From: Actinomycetota bacterium | GTDB lineage: Bacteria; Actinomycetota; Actinomycetes; Streptosporangiales; Streptosporangiaceae | NCBI GenBank assembly: GCA_003168255.1 | Contig: PMSU01000107.1 | Span: forward strand, 1 to 60,663 | Length of the DNA stretch: 60,663 nt | Direction: 5' to 3' | Notes under the pieces: generated by a model | Told to the model about the DNA's origin: nothing | Databases searched by the model: none | The model's input: the letters and a program-made list of their open reading frames with translations, nothing else | Position numbers and translations under genes: made by a program | In this document: in pieces, positions 28,725 through 37,685 of the stretch | Layout: each line of letters starts with the position of its first letter | Position numbering within the stretch: the first letter of the stretch is position 1

Positions 28725-29018
28725 CTCGCGAACAAGCCGACAGTGACGCCACTGCGGCCCGATGGGACACCGCTCCCTGCCCGCACGATTATCAGCCTGG
28801 AGTGGAGAAATCCTGGATATGTGATTCTCCAGCCCGCAGAGCGCGCCGCCGCCAGCGTGCACTGGGCCTCATGGTGCGGGCAACACGCATCTGACCAGGC
28901 GCAGGTGGACTGGCCCGGCGGCTCGGCGGTAGTGCAGGTGCGCGGACCGGCTCAGCCGGAATGTGTCCAGGGCCGGGCCAGCAATCTGACCGCATCCTGG
29001 TTCGACTTGATCAAATGA
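28725..29018 (+). pseudogene. C-terminal remnant of a DUF4232-like secreted protein
   Basis: The frame ending at 29018 reads VTPLRPDGTPLPARTIISLE and later VILQPAERAAASVHWASWCG, ending NLTASWFDLIK. This resembles the second half of actinobacterial DUF4232 proteins (P-G-x-x-A-x-A-x-V-x-W preceding a cysteine). There is no start, signal peptide or first half; it begins where the LigD relic fades. Call by remembered family pattern. Confidence 0.45.
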
Positions 29019-29097
29019 CTCGGCAACGCCTGCGGCGTGTTTTGCCCAGGCCGGCCAGCGTCGTACCAGGCCCGGCACCTCGCGGCCGTCACGGGAC

Positions 29098-32000
29098 GTG
29101 ACGGTGAGAATGTCCGAGCCTGATGAGATACTCACGGGTATGCAGCAGGACGCGTGCGGGCCGATGGTCGGCCGCGATAGGGAGCTTGCTCGCCTGCTTG
29201 GCCTGCTCGACTCGGTGGCCGCGGGGGAGGCCGCAGTCGCCCTGGTCAGCGGGGACGCGGGGGTCGGCAAGACCAGGCTGGTGACCGAGCTGACCAGGCG
29301 GGCGAGGGAGCGCGGATTCACCGTGCTGGCTGGACGCTGCGCCGAGCTCGGTGACAGCGTGCCGTACCTGCCGCTCGCCGATGCGCTGCGGAGCGTAGCC
29401 GGTGAAGCGTCGGCCAGGGTGGCCGAGCTTGTCGCCGACCGGCCGGTACTTGGCCGCCTGCTGCCAGATCACGGGCCGGGCATACCGGCCAGCGGCGACG
29501 GCCGCGAGCTGGCCCGCCAGCAGCTGTTCGGGGCGGTGCTTGGCCTGCTCAGCGAGCTGGCCGAGACGAGCCCGGTACTGCTCGTCTTCGAGGACCTGCA
29601 CTGGGCCGACAGGTCGACACGTGATTTGGTCACGTTCCTCTCCCGGGTGATGCACCGCGAGCGGGTGGCGGTGCTCGGCAGTTACCGGACCGACGACCTC
29701 CACCGCCGTCACCCGCTGCGGTCGGTGGTAGCCGAGCTGCTCAGGCTGCCGAATGTGACTCCGGTCGATCTTGGCCCGCTCGAGCCCGCGGCGCTCGCAG
29801 CGCACCTCGTAGGGCTTGCGGAGCTGAGCAGGCAACCGGCGCTCGACGCGTCCGACCTGATCACAATCATGAACCGGGCAGAGGGCAACGCTTACTACGC
29901 CGAGGAGCTGCTCGCCGCGTCGGCCGGCGACGAGGAATTGCCGGCCGGCCTGGCCGCGCTGCTGATGACCCGGGTCGAAGAGCTGTCGGACACCTCACAG
30001 CAGGCGCTGCGCGCGGCCTCGGTGGCCGGCCGCCGGGTAGACGACGAGCTGGTCATGGCCGCGTCGGGACTGTCTGCCCCCGAGTACGAGGAGGCAATCC
30101 GCGAGGCGGTCGCCCATCAGCTGCTGGCGCAGGACGGCCGCGAGGGCTACGTGTTCAGGCATGCCCTGCTCCGCGAGGCCATCTATGCCGACCTGCTGCC
30201 CGGCGAGCGGACCAGGCTGCACGCGACGCTGGCCGGCCTGCTGGCCGATGAGAAGCGGCTTGACGCGGTGCCGGGGTCGGCTGCCGAGCTGGCCCTGCAC
30301 AGTCTGGTCAGCCATGACATCGCCGGGGCTTTCGCCGCTTCCGTTAGGGCAGGCATGGAAGCCGAACGGCTGGCGGCTCCCGCCGAGGCGCACCGGCATT
30401 ACGATCAGGCGCTGGCCCTATGGGACCGGGTGGACGAGCCGGAGAAGCTGTCCGGGATGAACCGGGCCAGGCTGGCTCTCAAATCCGCGACCAATGCGGC
30501 GGCAAGCGGCGACCTTCCCCGCGCCGTGCACCAGCTGCGCCGGGTCAGTCAGGTGCTCGACGACGGCTACGATCCGGACCTGGTCTGCCGGATCCGTGAG
30601 CGTCTGGCGTTCTACTACCTACAGCTTGAGTTGGTGACCGAGGCCGCCGAGGCGGCCCGCGGCGCAATCGACGCCCTGCCGCCCGAGCCGCCGACCTGGG
30701 AACGAGCGCGTGCCATGGCGACCTATGCCAACGTGCTGCTCGCCACCGACGACGAGCGGGCGCGGGAACAGGCGGAGTGCGCGCGGGCGGCCGCCCGCGC
30801 GGCCGACGCTCCGTGGGTCGAGGCCGATGCCCTGGTGACGCTTGGCATGGTCAGCGAGCGGGGCGGGAACAGCGAGGAGATGCTTGACCAGTTTGCCGCC
30901 GCGCACCGGCAGGCCGGGGAGGCAAAAGTGCTGGGCGTGGAGCTACGGGCGGCATTCCACCTGGCCCGGGCGCGGCTCGAACGGGGCGACCTGACCGAAG
31001 CGGCGATGATCGCGCACCAGGGCTTCAGCAGAGCGGAGAAGGCTGGCCTCGCCCGCGCGCCATACGGTACTGACCTTCAGTACCTGCACTACCTGGCCCA
31101 CTACGGCGATGGCGACTGGGACCACGCGCAGGAGCTCGCCGACGGTTTCGGCGTCAGGGTGGCCACCAATGCCGAGGCCGAGCTTTCGGCGATGGCGCTC
31201 TTCATCGATGTCGCCCGGGGACACGACGCGGTGATCGCCGAGCGCCGCAGGTGGCTGGAGCCGGTCTGGCCCGCCGCCGAGTTCGCCGAGTACACCTCCC
31301 GCGGGCTGCTCGCCGAGCACGCGCTCTGGCATGGCGATGCCGAGACGGCGCTGGCGGAGATCGGCGCGGCGATTCAGGCCGAGGCGGACGACGACGAGGA
31401 CTACGGGCCGCCGGTTATCCGGCTTGCCGCGATCGGCCTGTCCGCCCGGGCGGCCCAGGCCGGCCGGGCGCGCGCCGCCGGAGACCAGGCCGCCGAGCGG
31501 GCCGAGGTCGACGCGGCCAAGGAGCTGATCGAGGCAGCCCGGGCCGGAGCGGCGCACCGGCGCAGGCCCAAGGCCATCATGGGGCTGGAGGGATGTGCTT
31601 GGCTGGCCCGCGCCGAGGCGGAGTGGCGTCGCGTCACTGGCGACAATTCCGCGGAGGCGTGGGAGTCCGTCCTCGCGGCTTTCGACCACGGGTTCGTCTA
31701 CGAGGCAGCGCGGGCCAGGTGGCGCCTCGCCGAGGTGTTCGCCGAGGCCGGACGCCGCGAGGACGCACAGCGCGAGTGGGGGAAGGCCGCGGAGGTCGCT
31801 GACCGGCTTGGCGCGGCGCCGCTGCGGGCGGCGCTCGATGACCTGGCCCGCAGGGCCAGGCTGGGCCATGGCCCGCCCGGCTGGGCCGGCGGTCGGCCGG
31901 GCAAGCTGGCCGGCCTGACCAGCAGGGAGCGCGAGGTACTGCGGCTGATCGTGGTCGGCCGCAGTAACAGGGAAATCGGTGCCGCCCTATTCATCGCGCC

Positions 32001-32124
32001 CAAGACGGCCAGCGTGCACGTCTCAAACATCCTGGCCAAGCTCGGTGCGGCCAGCCGCACCGAGGCGGCAGCGATAGCGCACAGTGAAGGGCTGACAGCG
32101 AGCGCCGGCCCGCCCGGCAACTAG
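29098..32124 (+). CDS. Large ATP-binding LuxR-family (LAL) transcriptional regulator
   Basis: 1008 residues from GTG 29098 (ATG at 29110 is an equal choice). Domains in order: AAA/NTPase with Walker A GDAGVGKT (52-59) and Walker B VLLVFEDLHWAD (about 159-170); a long helical repeat region (tetratricopeptide-like, about 380-930); and a C-terminal LuxR helix-turn-helix (LTSREREVLRLIVVGRSNRE to VHVSNILAKLGA). LAL proteins are ATP-dependent activators, often of secondary metabolism or sugar genes. No obvious target operon adjoins: the exported-protein/ABC cassette begins 130 bases downstream. Confidence 0.9.
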   Translation: MTVRMSEPDEILTGMQQDACGPMVGRDRELARLLGLLDSVAAGEAAVALVSGDAGVGKTRLVTELTRRARERGFTVLAGRCAELGDSVPYLPLADALRSVAGEASARVAELVADRPVLGRLLPDHGPGIPASGDGRELARQQLFGAVLGLLSELAETSPVLLVFEDLHWADRSTRDLVTFLSRVMHRERVAVLGSYRTDDLHRRHPLRSVVAELLRLPNVTPVDLGPLEPAALAAHLVGLAELSRQPALDASDLITIMNRAEGNAYYAEELLAASAGDEELPAGLAALLMTRVEELSDTSQQALRAASVAGRRVDDELVMAASGLSAPEYEEAIREAVAHQLLAQDGREGYVFRHALLREAIYADLLPGERTRLHATLAGLLADEKRLDAVPGSAAELALHSLVSHDIAGAFAASVRAGMEAERLAAPAEAHRHYDQALALWDRVDEPEKLSGMNRARLALKSATNAAASGDLPRAVHQLRRVSQVLDDGYDPDLVCRIRERLAFYYLQLELVTEAAEAARGAIDALPPEPPTWERARAMATYANVLLATDDERAREQAECARAAARAADAPWVEADALVTLGMVSERGGNSEEMLDQFAAAHRQAGEAKVLGVELRAAFHLARARLERGDLTEAAMIAHQGFSRAEKAGLARAPYGTDLQYLHYLAHYGDGDWDHAQELADGFGVRVATNAEAELSAMALFIDVARGHDAVIAERRRWLEPVWPAAEFAEYTSRGLLAEHALWHGDAETALAEIGAAIQAEADDDEDYGPPVIRLAAIGLSARAAQAGRARAAGDQAAERAEVDAAKELIEAARAGAAHRRRPKAIMGLEGCAWLARAEAEWRRVTGDNSAEAWESVLAAFDHGFVYEAARARWRLAEVFAEAGRREDAQREWGKAAEVADRLGAAPLRAALDDLARRARLGHGPPGWAGGRPGKLAGLTSREREVLRLIVVGRSNREIGAALFIAPKTASVHVSNILAKLGAASRTEAAAIAHSEGLTASAGPPGN

Positions 32125-32253
32125 CGCGCACTGCCGATCCCGGATCCCCATGCGCCTATTAACGCTGTATTACGTCCCGCGGTCGCGCGGTACCGAGGCA
32201 GTGCGGCCGAAGTACGGTGAGCCGATGGCTATAGCGGCGAAGGGCAGCCGCCC

Positions 32254-33387
32254 GTGATGATCGTGCACCCGCGGGCACGCTGGCGCTGGGCGGTGGTCGT
32301 ATGCGGAACCGTCTTGCTGGGCGCGTTTCCCGCGGCGCTGGCTGCGCTTCCGGTCGCCGGCTCGGCAGTCAGCCCGGCGGCATTGCGCGCGCGCATCATG
32401 GCCTCGGCGAGTCTGCCGTATCAGGGATACGCCGAGAGCACGGTGGATCTCGGCCTGCCGCCATTGCCTGACCTCCAGGGGGTGAGCAACCTTCTGGACG
32501 GCACCACCGATCAATATGCCTGGTACCGCTCGCCCCGCCACTGGCGCTCGGACACCCTCACGGCGGTTGGCGAGGACGACGTCTACCAGGTCTGTGGGGC
32601 GACCTATCTCTGGAACTACTCCTACAACCTGCTGACGCGTGTCCTCGGCACCGAGCCGGTCCGGCTGCCGCGGGCAGCGGACCTGCTCCCTCCGGCGCTG
32701 GCCCGCCAACTCCTGGGACTTGCCTCCGCCGCAGACCACCTCTCGCGGCTGCCTTCCCTCCGGGTCGCTGGAGTGGACGCGGCCGGCCTGCGCCTGGTTC
32801 CTGCCGACCCGGCGACCACGGTGAGCGCAGTCGACATCTGGGCCGACCCAGCCGACGGCCTGCCGGTCGAGGTAAGGATCATGGGCCGCGGCACGAGCCG
32901 GCCAGTCCTGGTGAGCAGCTTTCTCCAGGTGAGCCAGCGCCGCCCCGCACTCGCCACCGTGATCCCGCATCCGGCACCAGGCGTCGATGTCGTCACGACC
33001 CGGCTGTCTTCGCTCAACGGGTTCCTGAACGAGGACCATCGACGTCACCCCTGGCCGCCGCGGCTTGGCGGGCTCGCGCGCCTACCGATAGCCGGCGGCG
33101 GCCTGGCGGGCGTGGCCGCCTACGGCAGCGGCTTTGCCCGGTTCGCCCTGGTGCCGCTGCCGGGTACGACGGGGTCGCGGATAGTCGATGCCGCGACCGC
33201 GGCAGGCGCCGCGAAGGTCACGCTGACCGGGGGAACTGGCGTGCTGATCCGCACCCCGCTGCTGACCGTCCTGCTGGCCAGCCCCCCGTTTCGCGGGATC
33301 ACGTTCCTGTTCGCTGGCGCGGTGAGTCCTGCCCTGCTGGAGAGTGCCGCTTCTGACCTGTTTAGCCGTTTCGCGAGCAGGCCATGA
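32254..33387 (+). CDS. Exported protein, possibly RseB/LolA-like, coupled to an ABC transporter
   Basis: 377 residues. N-terminal membrane/signal segment WAVVVCGTVLLGAFPAALAA (about 12-31). The rest is predicted extracytoplasmic, with LPYQGYAESTVDLGLPPLPD followed by YAWYRSPRHWRSDTLTA. That motif order, a lipid-binding half-barrel opening, resembles RseB/LolA-like proteins. The stop overlaps the ATPase start by four bases (ATGA), so all three genes form one unit. A role sensing or binding a hydrophobic ligand for the exporter is inference; no sigma/anti-sigma pair is adjacent. Confidence 0.6.
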   Translation: MMIVHPRARWRWAVVVCGTVLLGAFPAALAALPVAGSAVSPAALRARIMASASLPYQGYAESTVDLGLPPLPDLQGVSNLLDGTTDQYAWYRSPRHWRSDTLTAVGEDDVYQVCGATYLWNYSYNLLTRVLGTEPVRLPRAADLLPPALARQLLGLASAADHLSRLPSLRVAGVDAAGLRLVPADPATTVSAVDIWADPADGLPVEVRIMGRGTSRPVLVSSFLQVSQRRPALATVIPHPAPGVDVVTTRLSSLNGFLNEDHRRHPWPPRLGGLARLPIAGGGLAGVAAYGSGFARFALVPLPGTTGSRIVDAATAAGAAKVTLTGGTGVLIRTPLLTVLLASPPFRGITFLFAGAVSPALLESAASDLFSRFASRP

Positions 33388-34385
33388 TCGTCACCCGGTC
33401 GCTCACCAAGCACTTCGGCAGCTTCACCGCGGTGGACCACGTGGACCTCGAGGTACAAGAGGGCGACAGGTACGGCTTTCTCGGCCCTAATGGCTCTGGC
33501 AAGACAACTGTCATCCGTATGCTGCTGGGCCTTGTCTACGCGACGAGCGGCGAGATCGAGGTCATGGGCATGCGCATGCCAGCGCGCAGCGCGCAGGTCC
33601 TGCCACATGTCGGATCGCTGATCGAAGGTCCCTCCTCGTACGGGCACATGTCCGGCCGCGCCAACCTCGCCCTGCTGGATGCGGCCGGGACGGCAGGCAG
33701 CCGGCGCACCCGCAAGCTCCGGATCAACGAGGCACTGGAACGGGTTGGACTTGACGGGATCGACAACCGGTCCGTTAGGAAGTACTCGCTCGGAATGCGC
33801 CAGCGGCTCGGACTGGCAGCCGCCCTACTGCGGTCGCCGCGCCTGCTGGTTCTCGATGAGCCAGCCAACGGCCTGGATCCGCAGGGCATCCGGGAGATGC
33901 GTGACCTGCTCGTCGAGCTCAACGAGGCTGGCACGACGGTGTTCCTGTCCAGCCATCAGCTGAGCGAGGTGGAGCAGTTGTGTACGCGGGTCGGCATCGT
34001 TGATCGCGGGCGCCTCGTCTTGCAGGAAAGACTCGAAGCGCTGCGTGCACCGACCGGCCGGGTGGTTGTCCACAGTCCTGACGCCGACCGCGCCGCGGCC
34101 ATGCTGGACGGCCAGGTGCAGCACCGAGAGGGTGACCGGCTGGTGGTCACGGCGGCAGACGCGACAGAGCTCAATGCCCGCCTGGTCGCCGCAGGCGTAC
34201 GGGTCGCCCAGATCGGCGCCGAGCACCGATCGCTCGAGGAAACCGTGTTTGCCGTCACCGGTTCCGGTTCCGACCGCATGGACCGGGCCGACCACGTTCG
34301 ACACCCAGTCCGGGACGCCCGTGGCACTGCCACCGGCCAGGACGGTGGCGTCACCGGCCCGCCAGCCGGCGGTGAGGCGGGGTGA
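33384..34385 (+). CDS. ABC transporter ATP-binding protein
   Basis: 333 residues. Walker A GPNGSGKT (34-41), signature SLGMRQ (135-140), Walker B LLVLDEP (154-160), then SSHQLSEVEQL switch region. A C-terminal ~100-residue extension (VVVHSPDADRAAAMLDGQVQ...) as in DrrA/CcmA-type exporters, ending in a Gly-rich tail. Energises the permease encoded next, with which it overlaps by four bases (GTGA). Confidence 0.92.
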   Translation: MIVTRSLTKHFGSFTAVDHVDLEVQEGDRYGFLGPNGSGKTTVIRMLLGLVYATSGEIEVMGMRMPARSAQVLPHVGSLIEGPSSYGHMSGRANLALLDAAGTAGSRRTRKLRINEALERVGLDGIDNRSVRKYSLGMRQRLGLAAALLRSPRLLVLDEPANGLDPQGIREMRDLLVELNEAGTTVFLSSHQLSEVEQLCTRVGIVDRGRLVLQERLEALRAPTGRVVVHSPDADRAAAMLDGQVQHREGDRLVVTAADATELNARLVAAGVRVAQIGAEHRSLEETVFAVTGSGSDRMDRADHVRHPVRDARGTATGQDGGVTGPPAGGEAG

Positions 34386-35227
34386 TCAGAGTTGAGCTCG
34401 TGAAACTGGCGCGCCGGCCTCGGAACTGGGCTAGCGTCGCGCTGCTCTGCGGGCTGCCGTTGCTGGTCGCCGTGTTCGTCGCGGTCACGCATCTCGCTCC
34501 GCCGCCAGGCCAGGGACCCGCGCTGCTGTCTGAAGTGCTGTCCAGCGGGTCGCTGTATCCCGCAGCGGCCCTCGCGATCGTGCTGCCGGTCTTCCTGCCG
34601 GTCGCCGTCGCTGTCTTCGCCGGCGACTCCATCGCCGGCGAGGCCGACTCGGGCATGCTCCGCTACCTGCTGACCCGGCCGGTCGGACGTACCCGGCTGC
34701 TCTGGGCCAAGCTCGTCGCGCTCACTGTTTATGTCGTGACGACCGTCGTGCTGATCGCGCTCACCGCCTACGCCACCGGAACGCTGCTCTTCGGCTCGCA
34801 GCCCGTCGCGGCCATCCGGGGCAGCCTGACGACCTCCAGCGTCGCCGCGACCTCGCTGTCCGGTTCCGGGCTGTCACCCGTCCAGCTGATCCTGCGGACG
34901 CTCGGCGCGGTGGCCTTCATCGCCGTGTCTATGCTCGGGGTTGCCGCGATCGCGCTTTTCCTGTCGACGGTCACCGACTCTTCGCTCGGGGCTGCACTCG
35001 GAGCCCTTGCCGCCCTGATCACCAGCGAAGTCCTTGTCACGCTGAACTCCGCCTCGGCCATCAATCCCTATCTCCCTACCCGCTACTGGCTAGCCTGGAT
35101 TGACTTCTTCCGCCAGCCCATCCTGTGGCGGAACATTGACCGGGGATTCGCCGTCCAGGCCATCTACGTCGGGGTGTTCCTCGCGGCTGCCTGGGCTCAT
35201 TTCGCGACAAAGGACATCACGAGCTGA
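34382..35227 (+). CDS. ABC-2-type transporter permease
   Basis: 281 residues from GTG 34382. About six membrane helices, with AGDSIAGEADSGMLRYLLTR after the second: the coupling segment characteristic of ABC-2 permeases. Third gene of a translationally coupled cassette (exported protein, ATPase, permease); likely exports a peptide, drug or lipid. Converges with the LLM oxidoreductase gene. Confidence 0.88.
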   Translation: MIRVELVKLARRPRNWASVALLCGLPLLVAVFVAVTHLAPPPGQGPALLSEVLSSGSLYPAAALAIVLPVFLPVAVAVFAGDSIAGEADSGMLRYLLTRPVGRTRLLWAKLVALTVYVVTTVVLIALTAYATGTLLFGSQPVAAIRGSLTTSSVAATSLSGSGLSPVQLILRTLGAVAFIAVSMLGVAAIALFLSTVTDSSLGAALGALAALITSEVLVTLNSASAINPYLPTRYWLAWIDFFRQPILWRNIDRGFAVQAIYVGVFLAAAWAHFATKDITS

Positions 35228-35271
35228 CGGCGCGGGCGCGGGCGCGCCACGAGCCGGTCGATGGCCGCGAC

Positions 35272-36195
35272 TCAGCGACCCGGCGCGAGGGCGTCGAGGA
35301 TCTCGCCAGCTCGCTGCACGGCTGATGCCGGATCGACGGCGGGAGATCCGACCATGGGATCCCAGTTGAGGTCGTAGAAGACCTCGGTGACGCCACGCTC
35401 TTCGAGCCAGGCGGTGTCCGCGCGGATCTGGTCGTACGAACCAGAGAGCAGCAGGCGATCGCCACCGCCGGGGGCAGTGACCTGCGAGCCGGCCCGCACC
35501 ACGCCGCGGCAGATAATGCGCAAGGCGTCCGGGTCCCGCCCGGCATCGCTGGCCGCCGACCTGACAATCTTGATGCCATCGGCGATCCGCGACAGATCGG
35601 TGCGGCTCGATGTCAGCCACCCGTCGGCGAGCCGTCCGGCCCGCGCCAGCGCCGGCGGCGCCATTCCGCCCAGTAGGACAGGCGGGCCGCCCGGCTGAAC
35701 GGGCTTGGGGTCGGCATGGCCAGCGGGCACAGAGTAGAACTCGCCGCTGAACTGGCTCACGCCTTCGGCCCAGAGTGCCCGCAGCACGGCGACGTACTCG
35801 TCGGCGCGGGCGCCGCGCCGTGCCATGGATGCTCCAGCCGCCTCGAACTCCTCAGGCATCCAGCCGATACCGAGCCCGAGATCGAGTCGCCCCGCCGAGA
35901 GCACGTCCAGGGTAGCGGCCTGCTTGGCCAGTACGGCGGGGGAGATGAACGGCAGGTTCACTACCGCGATGCCGAGCCTGATCCGCGACGTGCTGGCCGC
36001 CACATAGCCGTGCGCCACGAGCGGGTCAAGCACGCTGTGGTACACGGGCTCCATGGCCGAATCCACCGGAACGAGCAGCCGCTGGAAGGTCCAGAGGGAG
36101 TCGTAGCCCGCCTGCTCGGCCCTGCTGGCGAAGGCAGTCAGATTTTCCGGGGTCGCCCACGCGCCAGAAACCGGGGCGCCGAAACCGATCTTCAT
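35272..36195 (-). CDS. LLM-class (luciferase-like) probable F420-dependent oxidoreductase
   Basis: 307 residues from ATG 36195 (MKIGFGAPVSGAWATPENLT); the open frame extends further but without homology. TIM-barrel signatures: SRIRLGIAVVNLPFISPAVL, AATLDVLSAGRLDLGLGIGW, then VLLGGMAPPALARAGRLADG. In actinomycetes this group usually binds F420, sometimes FMN. Substrate unknown. Confidence 0.85.
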   Translation of the reverse strand: MKIGFGAPVSGAWATPENLTAFASRAEQAGYDSLWTFQRLLVPVDSAMEPVYHSVLDPLVAHGYVAASTSRIRLGIAVVNLPFISPAVLAKQAATLDVLSAGRLDLGLGIGWMPEEFEAAGASMARRGARADEYVAVLRALWAEGVSQFSGEFYSVPAGHADPKPVQPGGPPVLLGGMAPPALARAGRLADGWLTSSRTDLSRIADGIKIVRSAASDAGRDPDALRIICRGVVRAGSQVTAPGGGDRLLLSGSYDQIRADTAWLEERGVTEVFYDLNWDPMVGSPAVDPASAVQRAGEILDALAPGR

Positions 36196-36326
36196 ACCCG
36201 TCAGCCTAGGGGGCACGTCCAGGATGTAGTGCATTTGCCAACCGGTGATCTGGGGTCTTGCTTCGCCTACTAACGCAAGGGATGGCGGCGGGCAGCTGGA
36301 GACTGATCCGCAGATGGATGTCTTGT

Positions 36327-36340
36327 ACAAAATGGTTTGT
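36327..36340. promoter_or_regulatory. Inverted repeat ACAAA-N4-TTTGT upstream of a regulator operon
   Basis: The repeat lies 18 bases before the ATG at 36358 inside an AT-rich patch (TTGTACAAAATGGTTTGTTA). The second gene of the operon is a winged-helix regulator, so autoregulation through this site is a simple inference. Confidence 0.4.
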
Positions 36341-36357
36341 TATGGAAAGCTATTGCC

Positions 36358-37110
36358 ATGACGGACGAACCGGGTCACTTCGTGGACACTCCCCGGCAAC
36401 TGCTCACGACCGCCCAGGAGCTGACCCGGCGCGTGCGCAAAGCGCAGCGCGGTACCTGGTTCCCGCTCGTGCTGCTGGGCCTGGTGGTCGTCGCCGCGGC
36501 GCCCTTCTACCGTCTTGGGTCTCACCCGGACGTCACGGACTGCACGGTCAGGTCGTCATTCGTGTCAGGCATCCCTCATGCGGTTCCTGGCGGGGGGGTT
36601 GCCAAGACCTGTTTCATCGTCTACGGCTGGTCGGCCTTCATCTACTGGGTGGTCGCCCTCGTCCTGGCCTATGTCGTGATCGCCGGTTTCTACGTGCTCA
36701 GGGCCCGCAGGCGCGGGGTGGGCGCCCGTACCCTGCCCTACGTCATCGCAGGGATCGCCGGGGTCATACTCGTCGCGGCGCTCTGGCTTGTGCAGCGGTA
36801 CCTGGATAACCACCTCCAATCCCACTATCAGGTCACTGTGGTCGTCCACGGGCTGAACCCGCTGTTTGCTATCGGCGTGGCGCTGTTCGTGCTGGCCTGG
36901 GTGGAACGCAGCTGGGCCTTGCTCGTCTTCGCGGTCTGCTACCTGGCGGCGGTGCTGCTGCCGTACCTCTACAGCCTCACCAGGCTGCTCGCGGACCACG
37001 GCTGGGTCATGGCCCGCGAGTGGATTTTCCTGCCGGAGCTCTGGCTGGCCGGCGGGGTGCTGCTGCTCGGCGGCGTCGGCTTCGCAGTAGCCGAACGGCT
37101 CCGCAAATGA
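36358..37110 (+). CDS. Multi-pass membrane protein of unknown function
   Basis: 250 residues. A soluble N-terminus with RRVRKAQRGTWFP is followed by about six membrane helices (WFPLVLLGLVVVAAAPFY, IYWVVALVLAYVVIAGFYVL and others); a loop between the first two carries Cys residues. Two gene-order clues: its stop overlaps a winged-helix gene (ATGA) and an ABC permease follows. It may be a partner of that system. I do not recognise a named family. Confidence 0.6.
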   Translation: MTDEPGHFVDTPRQLLTTAQELTRRVRKAQRGTWFPLVLLGLVVVAAAPFYRLGSHPDVTDCTVRSSFVSGIPHAVPGGGVAKTCFIVYGWSAFIYWVVALVLAYVVIAGFYVLRARRRGVGARTLPYVIAGIAGVILVAALWLVQRYLDNHLQSHYQVTVVVHGLNPLFAIGVALFVLAWVERSWALLVFAVCYLAAVLLPYLYSLTRLLADHGWVMAREWIFLPELWLAGGVLLLGGVGFAVAERLRK

Positions 37111-37556
37111 CGCACCCGGCGAACGGACTGGACGACATCGTCCACCAGCGTGTCCGGCTGGGCGTCCTCGCCATCGCGCAGGAGGCGCGGCGGGTTGAGT
37201 TCGGCTTCCTGCGCTCCACCCTGGAGCTGACCGCGGGCAACCTCTCGCAGCACCTGGCGGTGCTGGAGAAGGCCGGCCTGGTGGAGATCGAGAAGGGTTA
37301 CGCCGGAAAGCGCGGCCGCACCTGGATCCACCTCACCCCGGCCGGGAAAAAGGCCCTGCATACCGAGATCGCCCAGCTCAAGCGTCTCATCGGCCAGGTC
37401 GAGCAGACCGCGGCCGCAGCTGCCGCCGACAACAGCGCCAGGCCGCAGTCCGGTGCGCGACAAGACCCGGTCCCCGGGCTGGCCGATCCTGCGGACGCCG
37501 GGTCACCGGCAGCCCGCGGCGAGGGCAAGGACGGACCGGGGGAGAGGGAACGATGA
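37107..37556 (+). CDS. Winged-helix transcriptional regulator
   Basis: 149 residues. Residues 1-90 form one winged helix: VRLGVLAIAQEARRVEFGFL, TAGNLSQHLAVLEKAGLVEI, then EKGYAGKRGRTWIHLTPAGK, the pattern of MarR/ArsR-like HTH_34 regulators. The C-terminal ~50 residues are disordered and low complexity (AAAAAADNSARPQS). Start overlaps the membrane-protein stop; its own stop overlaps an ATG at 37553, which probably once began an ATPase gene. Confidence 0.82.
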   Translation: MTHPANGLDDIVHQRVRLGVLAIAQEARRVEFGFLRSTLELTAGNLSQHLAVLEKAGLVEIEKGYAGKRGRTWIHLTPAGKKALHTEIAQLKRLIGQVEQTAAAAAADNSARPQSGARQDPVPGLADPADAGSPAARGEGKDGPGERER

Positions 37557-37685
37557 CGATCCAGGGCAATGATCACGCGCGGCGCCGTATCCCCGGCCGG
37601 CCTGGAAGACCTGGTCGTGGCCTACCTGAGCCAGGCAGCCGGCCCAAGGCACCGCCGCAGTCCCGCACTGGAGGTACAGAAATGA
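37553..37685 (+). pseudogene. Deletion scar of an ABC transporter ATPase gene
   Basis: ATG 37553 overlaps the regulator stop (ATGA), where an operon ATPase would begin. A second frame from about 37569 reads SPAGLEDLVVAYLSQAAGPR and stops at 37683-37685, overlapping the permease ATG (aATGA). L-E-D-x-V-x-A-Y-L is the usual C-terminus of ATPases in these modules. So only the start and about the last 36 codons remain; the roughly 850 bases between are gone. Confidence 0.65.

Noticed and set aside
37569..37685. A functional 38-residue small protein
   Set aside because: Its sequence matches the C-terminus of ABC ATPases and it ends in the usual ATPase/permease overlap, so a deletion scar explains it better.
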